DNA from: Bacteroidota bacterium
GTDB lineage: Bacteria; Bacteroidota; Bacteroidia; Bacteroidales; JAKIYJ01
Direction of reading: 5' to 3'
NCBI GenBank assembly: GCA_022708585.1
Contig: JAKIYJ010000021.1
Span: 1-12,228 of the forward strand
Length of the DNA: 12,228 nt
Under the pieces are notes generated by a model, which searched no databases, was not told where the DNA came from, and saw nothing but the letters and a program-made list of their open reading frames with translations. Positions within the stretch are counted from its first letter, which is position 1. Each line of letters begins with the position of its first letter. A program made the position numbers and the translations under genes. Shown here piece after piece: positions 5,020 through 12,228 of this stretch.

Positions 5020-7152
5020 TTAAAATTCTGATAGTATTTTATCCGTCTTAAAAATCTCTTCCGGTTCACCTTGTTTGCTTATTGTACCATTGTCAAAAAT
5101 ATATAAGTAATCTGTCTTCATTATTTTATTCATATTGTGGGTTATAAGTAAAACAGCGTGCTTTTCAGAATATTTTTTAATAACATTAAAAATAAGCAAT
5201 TCCAATTCAGCATCTAATCCGCTTAATCCTTCGTCAAGTATCAAAATTTCAGGTGTATTCAACAAAGCTCTTGTTAAAGAAATAATTTGTTTTTCCCCGC
5301 CTGATAACAACCTGCCTTCTTCACCGATAATTGTAAACAATCCGTAATCAAATCTCTTAAAAAAGCTCATTAATCCCAATTCGTCTATTCTTCGGGTTAA
5401 TTTTTCAAATTCAACTTCTCTATACAAAGTAATATTTTCTGCAATTGTGCCATTAAATATTTTAATATCCTGCGGAACAACCGCAATATTTTCTCTATAT
5501 TCAAATAAATCAATTTCACTGACATCCATATCATCTAATAAAACACTGCCTTCATTCAACGCATACTTTCTTTGTAAAATTTGCACAATTGTACTTTTAC
5601 CAATACCGCTTCGCCCCCAGAATGTTGTTAATTTCCCTTTAGAAATTTGAATATTAATATTCTTTAACAGGTAATCTCTATTATTCCAAGAAAAAAAACC
5701 GTTTTTAATTTCCAGCGCACTCTCCATTTTAAAAGGCAAATGACAAGTATTCTTTTCAATATCAATCAGTATAATATCTAATAATCTTCTTGAAGCAATA
5801 GATGCTTCCTGTAATACTATCGGGGTATCAGCTAACCGGTTTATTGCCGGAATGGTATTAGAAATAAGGGCAAATGCTGCCATTAACTCACCAATCATAA
5901 AAATACCGTCTGTAACCCAAATTGAACCCAATATTAATACAACAACCGAAAGCAACCCGTTGGCAAATTCCGAAAAAAATGAAAGATTACTTTTAATCAA
6001 GCCGATTGATTTAATCTTTTCCTGGTAATTTTTAAAATAAGCTTTATTAATCTTCACGAAAGATTTATTTACATTATAGCTCATAATTTCATCAATACCT
6101 TTCAGATTATCAACATAATTAGCCTCCACTAAAGCATAAGATTTCATAACTTCAGTCTGCTGTTCTCTGATTTTTTTTATGTTAAGAACTAGTAATAATG
6201 AATAAATACAAACAAATAATATTGATAATCCTGCAAGATTGGCAGAGAAATAAAAAACAAAACTTAAAGATAACACTACTATCAAAATATCTATTATTGT
6301 GGAACTTAGAATTTTTAAAATTGAATTTTGTATTCTGATGGCATCATTTACTCTGGCAGTAATGTCACCGATTTTCCTTGTATCAAAAAATTTCTTTGAT
6401 AACCGGAAAAGTCTTTCAATGAAATCAGTATTAATATTATTACTGACATTATAGTTTAATATAACTAAAAACCTTAATCTTAAATATCCAACAACTGCTC
6501 TGATACTAAAAATTAATAATAAACCTGAACCGCTGATAATTATCTTTGATTGTTCATTTCCCGGGATAAACTTATCAAGCAGCAATTTAATTATTACAGC
6601 GGTAACCATACTTAATAAAGAATAAATTATACCGAGGAACAGTGTTTCATAAACCCAGGATTCATCCTTTTTCAAATATTCATACAGCCAATTATACCAG
6701 TTATATGCTTTATCGTAATAAATATTTTCTGTCGGTGTGAGTAATACAACTGATTTTGTTTTCCATAGTTTAAGGAATTCTTCTTTTGATAACCAATATT
6801 TACCTTTACCCGGATCCGCTAAATATATTTTATCCTTTTTGATTTTATAAATTACTACAAAATGTTGGAAACCGTTTTCTAAAACTAAATGTGCAATACA
6901 TGGCATTTTCTCTTTCAATAAATCATCAAATTCACCGGCAGCACCGTTTGCATCAAAACCCAATTTTTTAGCAGCAACAACTACATCCAACATTGTAGAA
7001 CCATTAACATTTGTATTGCATAACTCTCTGATTTTAGGAAAACCGGAATCCCCTCCATAATATTTCAGAACAGATAATAACGAAGCAGCTCCACAATCTT
7101 TTTGATCATATTGCTTCACAAGCGGGTATTTAAACAATCTAATCTTTTTCAT
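5020..7152 (-). CDS. Peptidase-containing ABC transporter (C39 bacteriocin-processing exporter)
   Basis: A 710-residue exporter of usual PCAT length that cleaves double-glycine leaders and moves the core peptide across the inner membrane using ATP. Residues 1-140 are a C39 cysteine peptidase: Gln14 (oxyanion hole), Cys20 in KDCGAASL, His97 in GFQHF and Asp113 in LADPGKG, all intact. Residues about 165-445 are the membrane domain with six helices. Residues about 480-710 are the nucleotide-binding domain: Walker A GRSGIGKST at 513-521, Q-loop Gln561, signature LSGGE at 616-620, Walker B ILILDE at 636-641, switch His672. The ATG overlaps the upstream gene by 14 nt and has AGGAAG just before it. 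The likely substrate is the double-glycine precursor encoded at 3301-3113. No HlyD-family adaptor gene accompanies it in this window, which is unusual for a Gram-negative exporter that would need to cross two membranes. Confidence 0.96.
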   Translation of the reverse strand: MKKIRLFKYPLVKQYDQKDCGAASLLSVLKYYGGDSGFPKIRELCNTNVNGSTMLDVVVAAKKLGFDANGAAGEFDDLLKEKMPCIAHLVLENGFQHFVVIYKIKKDKIYLADPGKGKYWLSKEEFLKLWKTKSVVLLTPTENIYYDKAYNWYNWLYEYLKKDESWVYETLFLGIIYSLLSMVTAVIIKLLLDKFIPGNEQSKIIISGSGLLLIFSIRAVVGYLRLRFLVILNYNVSNNINTDFIERLFRLSKKFFDTRKIGDITARVNDAIRIQNSILKILSSTIIDILIVVLSLSFVFYFSANLAGLSILFVCIYSLLLVLNIKKIREQQTEVMKSYALVEANYVDNLKGIDEIMSYNVNKSFVKINKAYFKNYQEKIKSIGLIKSNLSFFSEFANGLLSVVVLILGSIWVTDGIFMIGELMAAFALISNTIPAINRLADTPIVLQEASIASRRLLDIILIDIEKNTCHLPFKMESALEIKNGFFSWNNRDYLLKNINIQISKGKLTTFWGRSGIGKSTIVQILQRKYALNEGSVLLDDMDVSEIDLFEYRENIAVVPQDIKIFNGTIAENITLYREVEFEKLTRRIDELGLMSFFKRFDYGLFTIIGEEGRLLSGGEKQIISLTRALLNTPEILILDEGLSGLDAELELLIFNVIKKYSEKHAVLLITHNMNKIMKTDYLYIFDNGTISKQGEPEEIFKTDKILSEF

Positions 7153-7780
7153 TCACTTCCTGTCGGGGGAATATATCAATCAGTTTATCAGAATAATAAA
7201 ATTCCGTAGCTGTCTTTCCAATAACATTTAAATACGATTTTGATATTGTTGCATTTGAATGATCAATTCCTAAACTATAATAACTGCCCAATATGCCAAC
7301 CGGTGAATTATTTCCATATTTAATATTATACTTATCCGAAATAAGTTTTATATAAAAAGCTGTAAAGTGTATATTGGTTGTATCGTTTAACAACAAACTG
7401 ATTAAATTTGCTCGTTGGGTATCATAATTTTTAAAATTCGGTGTATTTTTAAGAATCCACTTTAAAGTTGATATTCTCATCTGACCAAAACCAAGTGACG
7501 GATTAAATCCTAATTCTACTCTTATTGAATCAAATTCATCGAGATAATTGTAATTATTATACAACTCGCTATATATTACACTTACATATTTTCTTGGCTC
7601 AAGGTCTAATATTTTACATTGTTTTTTTATAATCGTCTCTTTATTCGTAATCATTTCAATCGTTCTTATCTCGATATATTGCCAATAGCCAATAAATCCA
7701 ACTAACCCAATAAACAACAAGAGGATGGCAATAATTAAGTATTTTTTTATTCTCTTCTTTTTAGAATTATTTTTTATCAT
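7139..7780 (-). CDS. Membrane-anchored lysozyme-like / lytic transglycosylase-like protein
   Basis: A 213-residue protein with a basic N-terminus, one membrane helix (about residues 13-33), and a periplasmic domain. That domain looks like a degenerate SLT/lysozyme fold: a helix 'VSVIYSELYNNY' carrying Glu72, a candidate catalytic acid, followed by 'SLGFGQMRISTLKWI' (residues 95-109), which parallels the G-x-x-Q-(V/I/M) motif after the catalytic Glu in Slt-type enzymes, and later 'VGILGSYYSLG' (161-171), parallel to the A-x-A-Y-N-x-G element. It is the first gene of the peptide cassette and its end overlaps the exporter start by 14 nt, so the two are translationally coupled. A local peptidoglycan hydrolase beside an exporter is common in envelope-spanning secretion systems. 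No Shine-Dalgarno is visible before the ATG. Function is inferred from short motifs; confidence in enzymatic activity is moderate. Confidence 0.68.
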   Translation of the reverse strand: MIKNNSKKKRIKKYLIIAILLLFIGLVGFIGYWQYIEIRTIEMITNKETIIKKQCKILDLEPRKYVSVIYSELYNNYNYLDEFDSIRVELGFNPSLGFGQMRISTLKWILKNTPNFKNYDTQRANLISLLLNDTTNIHFTAFYIKLISDKYNIKYGNNSPVGILGSYYSLGIDHSNATISKSYLNVIGKTATEFYYSDKLIDIFPRQEVNEKD

Positions 7781-7786
7781 TATGTA

Positions 7787-7815
7787 TATATATGATTACT
7801 TTTTAGGCACGACAA
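7787..7815 (-). promoter_or_regulatory. Candidate promoter of the peptide cassette
   Basis: On the minus strand TTGTCG (7815-7810) and TATATA (7792-7787) are separated by 17 nt, with a 13-T tract just upstream (7831-7819) that could act like an UP element. The predicted start would fall at or next to the ATG at 7780, giving an almost leaderless transcript, so the assignment is uncertain. The rest of the 7781-7917 gap holds no gene and no convincing hairpin terminator for the M23 gene. Confidence 0.3.
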
Positions 7816-7818
7816 ATT

Positions 7819-7831
7819 AAAAAAAAAAAAA
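7819..7831. repeat. 13-base A/T homopolymer upstream of the peptide cassette
   Basis: Thirteen consecutive A on the plus strand (T on the minus strand), 39 nt before the first cassette gene. It is the longest homopolymer I see in the window. It lies just outside a candidate -35 element. Confidence 0.9.
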
Positions 7832-7917
7832 TGGATGCAAGTTTATTTTTTAGTAAAATATAAATCTGCCGGATAAATTAGTTTTAGATGGGGGAAGTTT
7901 ATTATTTTTTTTGCAAT

Positions 7918-9162
7918 CTACTCGACACTGAAAGCAATCGGTAATCCTCTGAAATCAGGATAAACATCAATTTTATCGAAACGAGAACAAATTTCATTTT
8001 TTGTTTTTACAAACTCTTCAAAATTACTTTTATCAACTGGATATGCCGATGGAAATTCGAGTGTTAAATAATTAGCCGGTTTTTCGTTAATCCAAAAGCG
8101 GAAATCGAGATGCGGTCCTGTGGATAAACCTGTACTGCCGACGTAACCGATTATATCTCCCTGCCTTACTCTGGCTCCTTCCTTAATTCCGCTTTCAAAT
8201 TTTGATAGATGCATATAACCGCTTGTATAAGTTCCATTATGTTTTATTTTAATATATTTTCCTTCGGCACGTTTAGAACCTGCAAAAACAACATTACCAT
8301 CGCCTACTGCCTGAACCGGAGTACCGACCGGAGCAGAAAAATCAATACCATGATGCGGTCTGTAAATTCTTAACACCGGATGAAACCTGCTGTTGGAAAA
8401 CTGCGAGCTTATCCTTGAAAATTTTAGCGGAGCTTTAAGGAAGGCTTTTTTAAGACTTTTACCATCCAAATCATAAAAATCCTTAACCCCGTTTTGGACT
8501 AATGGAATTGCATAATAATCCTGATTCATATGTGTAAAAACAACAGCTTTAATTTCATCAATTCCAATAAAGGTATCATCAGCATATGTTTCAGTATATA
8601 CTACTTTAAATTTATCTCCCTTTTGAATACGAAAAAAATCAATCTGCCAGGCAAAAACTTCCGATAATTTAATTGCCAACATCGGACTTGTATTCAAATC
8701 TTCAAAGGCAGCCCATAATGATTTATCAATTTTACCTGTAAGAACTCTTTCTCTGGTTTCAATTTTTTTACTGATTTTTTTTACAGTAATAGAATCGCTA
8801 AAACTTATAACTATAGAGTTTATTGCATTTTCGCAATAAACAAAATGTTTCAGCGAATTTACAGAATCGGCATTTGAATACGTATAATAATTATTTCCTA
8901 CTTTTATTTTGCGAAAGTCAAAAAGGCTGCCTGCTCTATCTAAAATTTCATTTATTACATTAAAAGGAATTTTGTTTTGTAGAAGAATATCCGAAAAAGT
9001 CTGATACTTCTTTATTTGTCCCTGATTCATAATAAGAGAATCCGCTAAAAAACCAAATTCGTTGATTATGGAACACTCATTTTTTACATCAATTTTTTCA
9101 ATTTTATCATTGCAAGAGGCAAGGATAAGCACTAAGGTAACAGCTGATAAGAAAAATTTCAT
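7918..9162 (-). CDS. M23-family metallopeptidase lipoprotein (peptidoglycan endopeptidase-like)
   Basis: A 414-residue lipoprotein with signal peptide MKFFLSAVTLVLILAS and lipidation at Cys17 (LASC lipobox). Residues about 30-245 are an N-terminal region of the OapA/MepM type. The M23 domain occupies about 248-370: RPHHGIDF supplies His270 and Asp274 as zinc ligands, GYMHLSKF supplies His318, and GPHLDFRFW carries His351. The usual H-x-H motif reads His351-Leu-Asp353, so the second His, normally a zinc ligand, is Asp. Whether zinc binding is kept is unclear; similar substitutions exist in related lipoproteins as far as I recall. Members of this family cut peptide cross-links in peptidoglycan during growth. 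The gene follows the MoxR gene by 6 nt and is the last of the envelope operon. No Shine-Dalgarno is visible before its ATG. Confidence 0.92.
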   Translation of the reverse strand: MKFFLSAVTLVLILASCNDKIEKIDVKNECSIINEFGFLADSLIMNQGQIKKYQTFSDILLQNKIPFNVINEILDRAGSLFDFRKIKVGNNYYTYSNADSVNSLKHFVYCENAINSIVISFSDSITVKKISKKIETRERVLTGKIDKSLWAAFEDLNTSPMLAIKLSEVFAWQIDFFRIQKGDKFKVVYTETYADDTFIGIDEIKAVVFTHMNQDYYAIPLVQNGVKDFYDLDGKSLKKAFLKAPLKFSRISSQFSNSRFHPVLRIYRPHHGIDFSAPVGTPVQAVGDGNVVFAGSKRAEGKYIKIKHNGTYTSGYMHLSKFESGIKEGARVRQGDIIGYVGSTGLSTGPHLDFRFWINEKPANYLTLEFPSAYPVDKSNFEEFVKTKNEICSRFDKIDVYPDFRGLPIAFSVE

Positions 9163-9168
9163 AAGCAG

Positions 9169-10164
9169 TTATATTTGTTTTTTAATATTATTTATAATAT
9201 CCACAGAGTTTACGCCCTCTGCTTCGGCATTGAAATTCGGAATAATTCTATGCCGTAAAACCGGAATTAAAACGCTTTGTACATCATCAATTGACGGAGT
9301 AAATCTTCCTTGCATCACAGCTTTTGTTTTTGCGGCTAATATTAAATATTGCGATGCCCGTGGTCCGGCTCCCCAGCTTACCCATTTATTAATATAATCG
9401 TCATTACTTTTATTTGTTCTTGTTGCGTTTACAAATTTTACTGCATATTCAATAACATTATCTGCTACCGGAACCTTTTTAACAAGCTGTTGGAAATCTT
9501 TTATAGTTTTACTATCCAATATTTTATTTAACGATTGCTGATTACTGCCGGTAGTTGACTTTACAATTTGGATTTCTTCTTGAAAACTTGGATAGCTCAA
9601 CCAAAGATTAAACATAAATCTATCGAGCTGGGCTTCGGGTAAAGGATATGTTCCTTCTTGTTCTATCGGGTTTTGGGTTGCCAGCACAAAAAATGGATCG
9701 GGCAAAATCCTTGTAATTCCACCGGCAGTTACTTTGTTCTCCTGCATAGCTTCAAGAAGTGCTGCCTGAGTTTTTGGAGGAGTTCTATTGATTTCATCAG
9801 CTAATATAACATTTGCAAATACAGGACCTTCAACATATCTGAAATATCTTTTCCCTGTAATTTTATCTTCATCGATAATTTCAGTCCCTGTTATATCTCC
9901 GGGCATAAGATCCGGTGTAAATTGAATACGGTTAAACTTTAAGTCAAGTACTTCTGAAAGGGTTTTGATCAATAATGTTTTTGCAAGTCCCGGTACACCT
10001 ACCAGCAAACAATGCCCTTGAGCAAAAAGACTAATTAAAAGGTTGTCAATAATTTCACTTTGACCAATTATTACTTTACCTATTTCATTTTTAATTTTGG
10101 CAGTATAATTGTTCAGCAATTCTACAGATTCAACATCATTTAATTTGTCTTGCGCCAATATCAT
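9169..10164 (-). CDS. MoxR-family AAA+ ATPase
   Basis: A 331-residue AAA+ chaperone-like ATPase of the MoxR group, cytoplasmic, typically helping to activate or assemble partner complexes together with von Willebrand A or DUF58 proteins. Motifs: Walker A GVPGLAKT at 56-63, Walker B LADEINR at 121-127, sensor 1 ATQNP at 162-166, arginine-finger region LDRF at 180-183, and sensor 2 GAGPRASQ at 265-272, all intact. Its length is normal. It starts 2 nt after the SurA stop, with AGGA inside that stop region as ribosome binding site. The usual DUF58 neighbour does not follow; an M23 lipoprotein does. Exact client unknown. Confidence 0.95.
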   Translation of the reverse strand: MILAQDKLNDVESVELLNNYTAKIKNEIGKVIIGQSEIIDNLLISLFAQGHCLLVGVPGLAKTLLIKTLSEVLDLKFNRIQFTPDLMPGDITGTEIIDEDKITGKRYFRYVEGPVFANVILADEINRTPPKTQAALLEAMQENKVTAGGITRILPDPFFVLATQNPIEQEGTYPLPEAQLDRFMFNLWLSYPSFQEEIQIVKSTTGSNQQSLNKILDSKTIKDFQQLVKKVPVADNVIEYAVKFVNATRTNKSNDDYINKWVSWGAGPRASQYLILAAKTKAVMQGRFTPSIDDVQSVLIPVLRHRIIPNFNAEAEGVNSVDIINNIKKQI

Positions 10165-10166
10165 TC

Positions 10167-11432
10167 CTATTCTTTAATTTCCCAATAAATATTTTCTTTT
10201 ATTTCTTTAATCCACTCTTTGTACAGCTTTTGTTTAGCCGAAAATTCTGTCAGTTTTTTTAATTCCTCATAATCATTTTCGAGAGTAGGTTTATGAGCTG
10301 GAATTCTGTCAGCTAATTTAACAATATGAAACCCGTATGTCAAATTATCAACCTGTAATCTTTTCGGATAACTTACTTCACCTTTTTTCATTTTTGAAAC
10401 AATTTCAAAAAGATTTTTATCAAGCTGGCTTAATTCGAATGTACCCAATTCACCGCCTAAAAAGTTTGTCTGTTTATCATCGCTGTACTTTTGTGCAAAG
10501 TAGCTGAAAGGTTTATCGTTTTTTAAAACACTGTCGCGTATACCGTTTAATTTTGTTATAGCATTTAAATCCGAGTCTTCATCAGGTTTAATTTTTATAA
10601 GAATATGTCTCGAATGAATTGTCTGTCCCCGCTTTTCGAGTGTTTGAATAATATGAAATCCCACAGGAGATTCCGTAACAGCTGAAATTTCGTTGTTTCG
10701 AAGCGAATAAGCTGCCGCTTCAAACTCAGGATAAAAAGAACCCCTCTTCACAAATCCAAGGTCGCCGCCTTGAGCCTTGCTTCCCGGGTCTTCAGAATAT
10801 TTTTTAGCCATCTCTGCAAAATCTGCCCCATTCTTTATGGAATCAATAATTGATTGTGCAAAATCCCGGGCTTTGTTCTTTAGTTCGGCATTTGCAGTAG
10901 GATTAACAAAAATGTGATATATATGAAATCTTTCAGGAATTTGTCCCAAAGAATCTTTGTAAGTTTCATAAAATTCTTCAATTTCGCGTTTTGTAACTTG
11001 AAGATTTCCAAATTTCATATTCTGAACAGTTTGGGCCATAAGATTTTTTCGTACATCGTCTCTCAATTCCCGTTTTATTTTTTCAATGCTCATTCCATAA
11101 ACTTCTTCAACCTTTTCACGCGAACCATATTGCTGAATAAAAAAGTTTAATTGATAATCGAGCTGCTGATCAATTTGTTCGTTAGACACTTCAATTGTAT
11201 CGCGCTCCGCTTGTGCATATAACAACTTTTCTTCAATCATTGCATTCAGAATTTGTTCTTTTAGTTCCGCATTGTTTGGATCCAATCTGCGCTGAGCAGC
11301 AACATATGCTACCTGACCGGTAAGGTCGGATTGAAGGATTATTTCATTATCAACTATTGCAACAACCTTATCCAATATTTCCTGCGAATAAATTGATGCA
11401 GATAAAAGTAAAACAAATAATATTTTTTTCAT
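10167..11432 (-). CDS. surA: SurA-like periplasmic peptidyl-prolyl isomerase/chaperone
   Basis: A 421-residue periplasmic foldase that helps outer membrane proteins reach the assembly machinery. A type I signal peptide (about residues 1-16, cut after SIYS) is followed by the SurA N-terminal chaperone domain beginning 'VVAIVDNEIILQSDL' (23-37) and extending through helices to about residue 160. Two parvulin domains follow: about 168-265 (HIYHIFVNP ... GGDLGFVKRG ... SPVGFHIIQ) and about 273-375 (HSRHILIKI ... GGELGTFEL ... YGFHIVKL). The C-terminal helix (385-415) completes the chaperone module. Length matches the family. Its ATG shares one base with the TAA of the upstream SurA-like gene, and AGGA lies 5 nt before it. 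Confidence 0.95.
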   Translation of the reverse strand: MKKILFVLLLSASIYSQEILDKVVAIVDNEIILQSDLTGQVAYVAAQRRLDPNNAELKEQILNAMIEEKLLYAQAERDTIEVSNEQIDQQLDYQLNFFIQQYGSREKVEEVYGMSIEKIKRELRDDVRKNLMAQTVQNMKFGNLQVTKREIEEFYETYKDSLGQIPERFHIYHIFVNPTANAELKNKARDFAQSIIDSIKNGADFAEMAKKYSEDPGSKAQGGDLGFVKRGSFYPEFEAAAYSLRNNEISAVTESPVGFHIIQTLEKRGQTIHSRHILIKIKPDEDSDLNAITKLNGIRDSVLKNDKPFSYFAQKYSDDKQTNFLGGELGTFELSQLDKNLFEIVSKMKKGEVSYPKRLQVDNLTYGFHIVKLADRIPAHKPTLENDYEELKKLTEFSAKQKLYKEWIKEIKENIYWEIKE

Positions 11433-12228
11433 TAAAATTCCTGTTTAATTTCTACATTATATTTTGAATAGAGAGTGTTAATCAGTTGTGAGAAGAGCTT
11501 TTTCTTCTGAAGAATTTCAAAATCTTCCATAACTTTTTCACGAACATAATTTAACTCAGGTATTTCATTTTTTTTAAGTTTGGCAATTACTTGTGCAACC
11601 AAAAAAACATTCGGTTCTTCTTCCAGAATTATGCTTACTTCCCCTTTATTTAATACATTTAATACTTTTGCAAGTTTTACAGATGGAAATTCATTGAATA
11701 TTTCAAAATGATTTTTATTATTCAGAATAACAGTTGAATCTTTATCAAAATCTTCTGATGCTATTTCCCAGTCAGTTTCGATAAGTCTGTTCCTAAAAAG
11801 AATTGCCTGTCTTTCATCCTTAAATTTTATTTCGTTATAAATAACAGCCTCGCTGTTAACCGAATAGTTTTCTCTGTTTTTATTAAAATACTCAACAAAT
11901 TCTTTCTCATTAACCGGCAAATGATTTTCACCAAAATATTTATCTAAAAAGAATGCAATAGCAAGCTGTTTTCTGCTCTCATCAAGTTTTTCACGGAATT
12001 CTTTATTTTCAACTTTTCTTTCTAGAGCTTCGTTATAAAGAATTTCTTTTTCAACCCAATTCCTTATATATTCTTCCCTGAAAGTCCCGTTATTTTTTTC
12101 GGAAGACAAAGCAGATTCAACTTCCTTTTCGGTAAGATATGCATGCTTAACCCGCGCAACAATTTTATTATCTGCGCTTTCATCACCGCATCCGGTTAAA
12201 ACTAAAATCGGAATAAATAAATATTTAA
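11432..12228 (-). CDS. SurA-like lipoprotein without a clear parvulin active domain, 5' end outside window
   Basis: The frame is open to the right edge, so the start codon lies outside. The visible 264 residues begin with the end of a signal peptide (KYLFIPILVLTGC) whose LTGC lipobox predicts a lipoprotein, so the internal TTG at 12109 is not the real start. After the lipidated Cys comes 'KIVARVKHAYLTEKEVESAL', typical of SurA/PrsA-type N-terminal foldase domains, then 'EEYIRNWVEKEILYNEAL' and a long helical region. A segment around 'AVIYNEIKFKDERQAILFRNRL' sits where a parvulin domain would begin but lacks the H-x-x-H-I and GG-x-L-G marks, so isomerase activity is doubtful. It ends with a TAATG overlap with surA, suggesting paired expression and joint work in outer membrane protein folding. 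Confidence 0.82.
   Translation of the reverse strand, partial: KYLFIPILVLTGCGDESADNKIVARVKHAYLTEKEVESALSSEKNNGTFREEYIRNWVEKEILYNEALERKVENKEFREKLDESRKQLAIAFFLDKYFGENHLPVNEKEFVEYFNKNRENYSVNSEAVIYNEIKFKDERQAILFRNRLIETDWEIASEDFDKDSTVILNNKNHFEIFNEFPSVKLAKVLNVLNKGEVSIILEEEPNVFLVAQVIAKLKKNEIPELNYVREKVMEDFEILQKKKLFSQLINTLYSKYNVEIKQEF

Noticed and set aside
7819..7860. Terminator for the M23 gene using the 13-T tract
   Set aside because: No stable GC-containing stem precedes the T-run on the minus strand; only a weak AT-only pairing is possible.
12107..12109. TTG as start of the rightmost gene
   Set aside because: The same frame continues upstream into a signal peptide with an LTGC lipobox up to the window edge, so the true start is outside.

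Overview
This 12.2 kb window is AT-rich and every gene I can support lies on the minus strand, so transcription runs from position 12228 towards 1. The organism looks like a Gram-negative member of the Bacteroidota/Chlorobi group, most likely Ignavibacteria-like. The reasons are a SurA-type periplasmic foldase, several lipoproteins with short lipoboxes, a MoxR ATPase and an M23 lipoprotein of that group's style, and AT-rich coding with modest Shine-Dalgarno sites. The taxonomic call is inference from protein style, not from a marker gene.

Region 1 (12228-7918) is a tight envelope-housekeeping operon. In transcription order it holds a SurA-like lipoprotein cut by the window edge, a two-parvulin-domain SurA, a MoxR-family AAA+ ATPase and an M23 metallopeptidase lipoprotein. 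Junctions are 1 nt overlap, 2 nt and 6 nt.

Region 2 (7917-3077) is an accessory cassette for an exported double-glycine-leader peptide. It begins after a 137-nt gap with a 13-base homopolymer and encodes, in order, a membrane-anchored lytic-transglycosylase-like protein, a peptidase-containing ABC exporter (C39 peptidase + membrane domain + ATPase), a multipass membrane protein whose C-terminal helix is displaced by a frameshift in a run of six A, a MauE-like redox membrane protein, a membrane-anchored thioredoxin-like protein with a CPSC motif, and a 62-residue precursor peptide with a 15-residue leader. The precursor has a strong ribosome binding site and is followed at once by a clear intrinsic terminator.

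Region 3 (3076-637) is a second transcription unit: two overlapping multipass permeases and an ABC ATPase, arranged like the self-protection or export transporters found beside bacteriocin genes. A lipoprotein truncated by the left window edge follows (636-1).

How the parts may work together (inference): the C39 domain cuts the precursor after Gly-Gly and the exporter moves the 47-residue core across the inner membrane. The thioredoxin-like/MauE pair then forms a disulfide between the only two cysteines of the core, at positions 5 and 47, nearly tying the peptide end to end. The muralytic protein could open peptidoglycan for export, and the second ABC transporter could protect the producer. 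No HlyD-type adaptor, outer membrane channel, regulator, mobile element, tRNA, rRNA or CRISPR array is visible.
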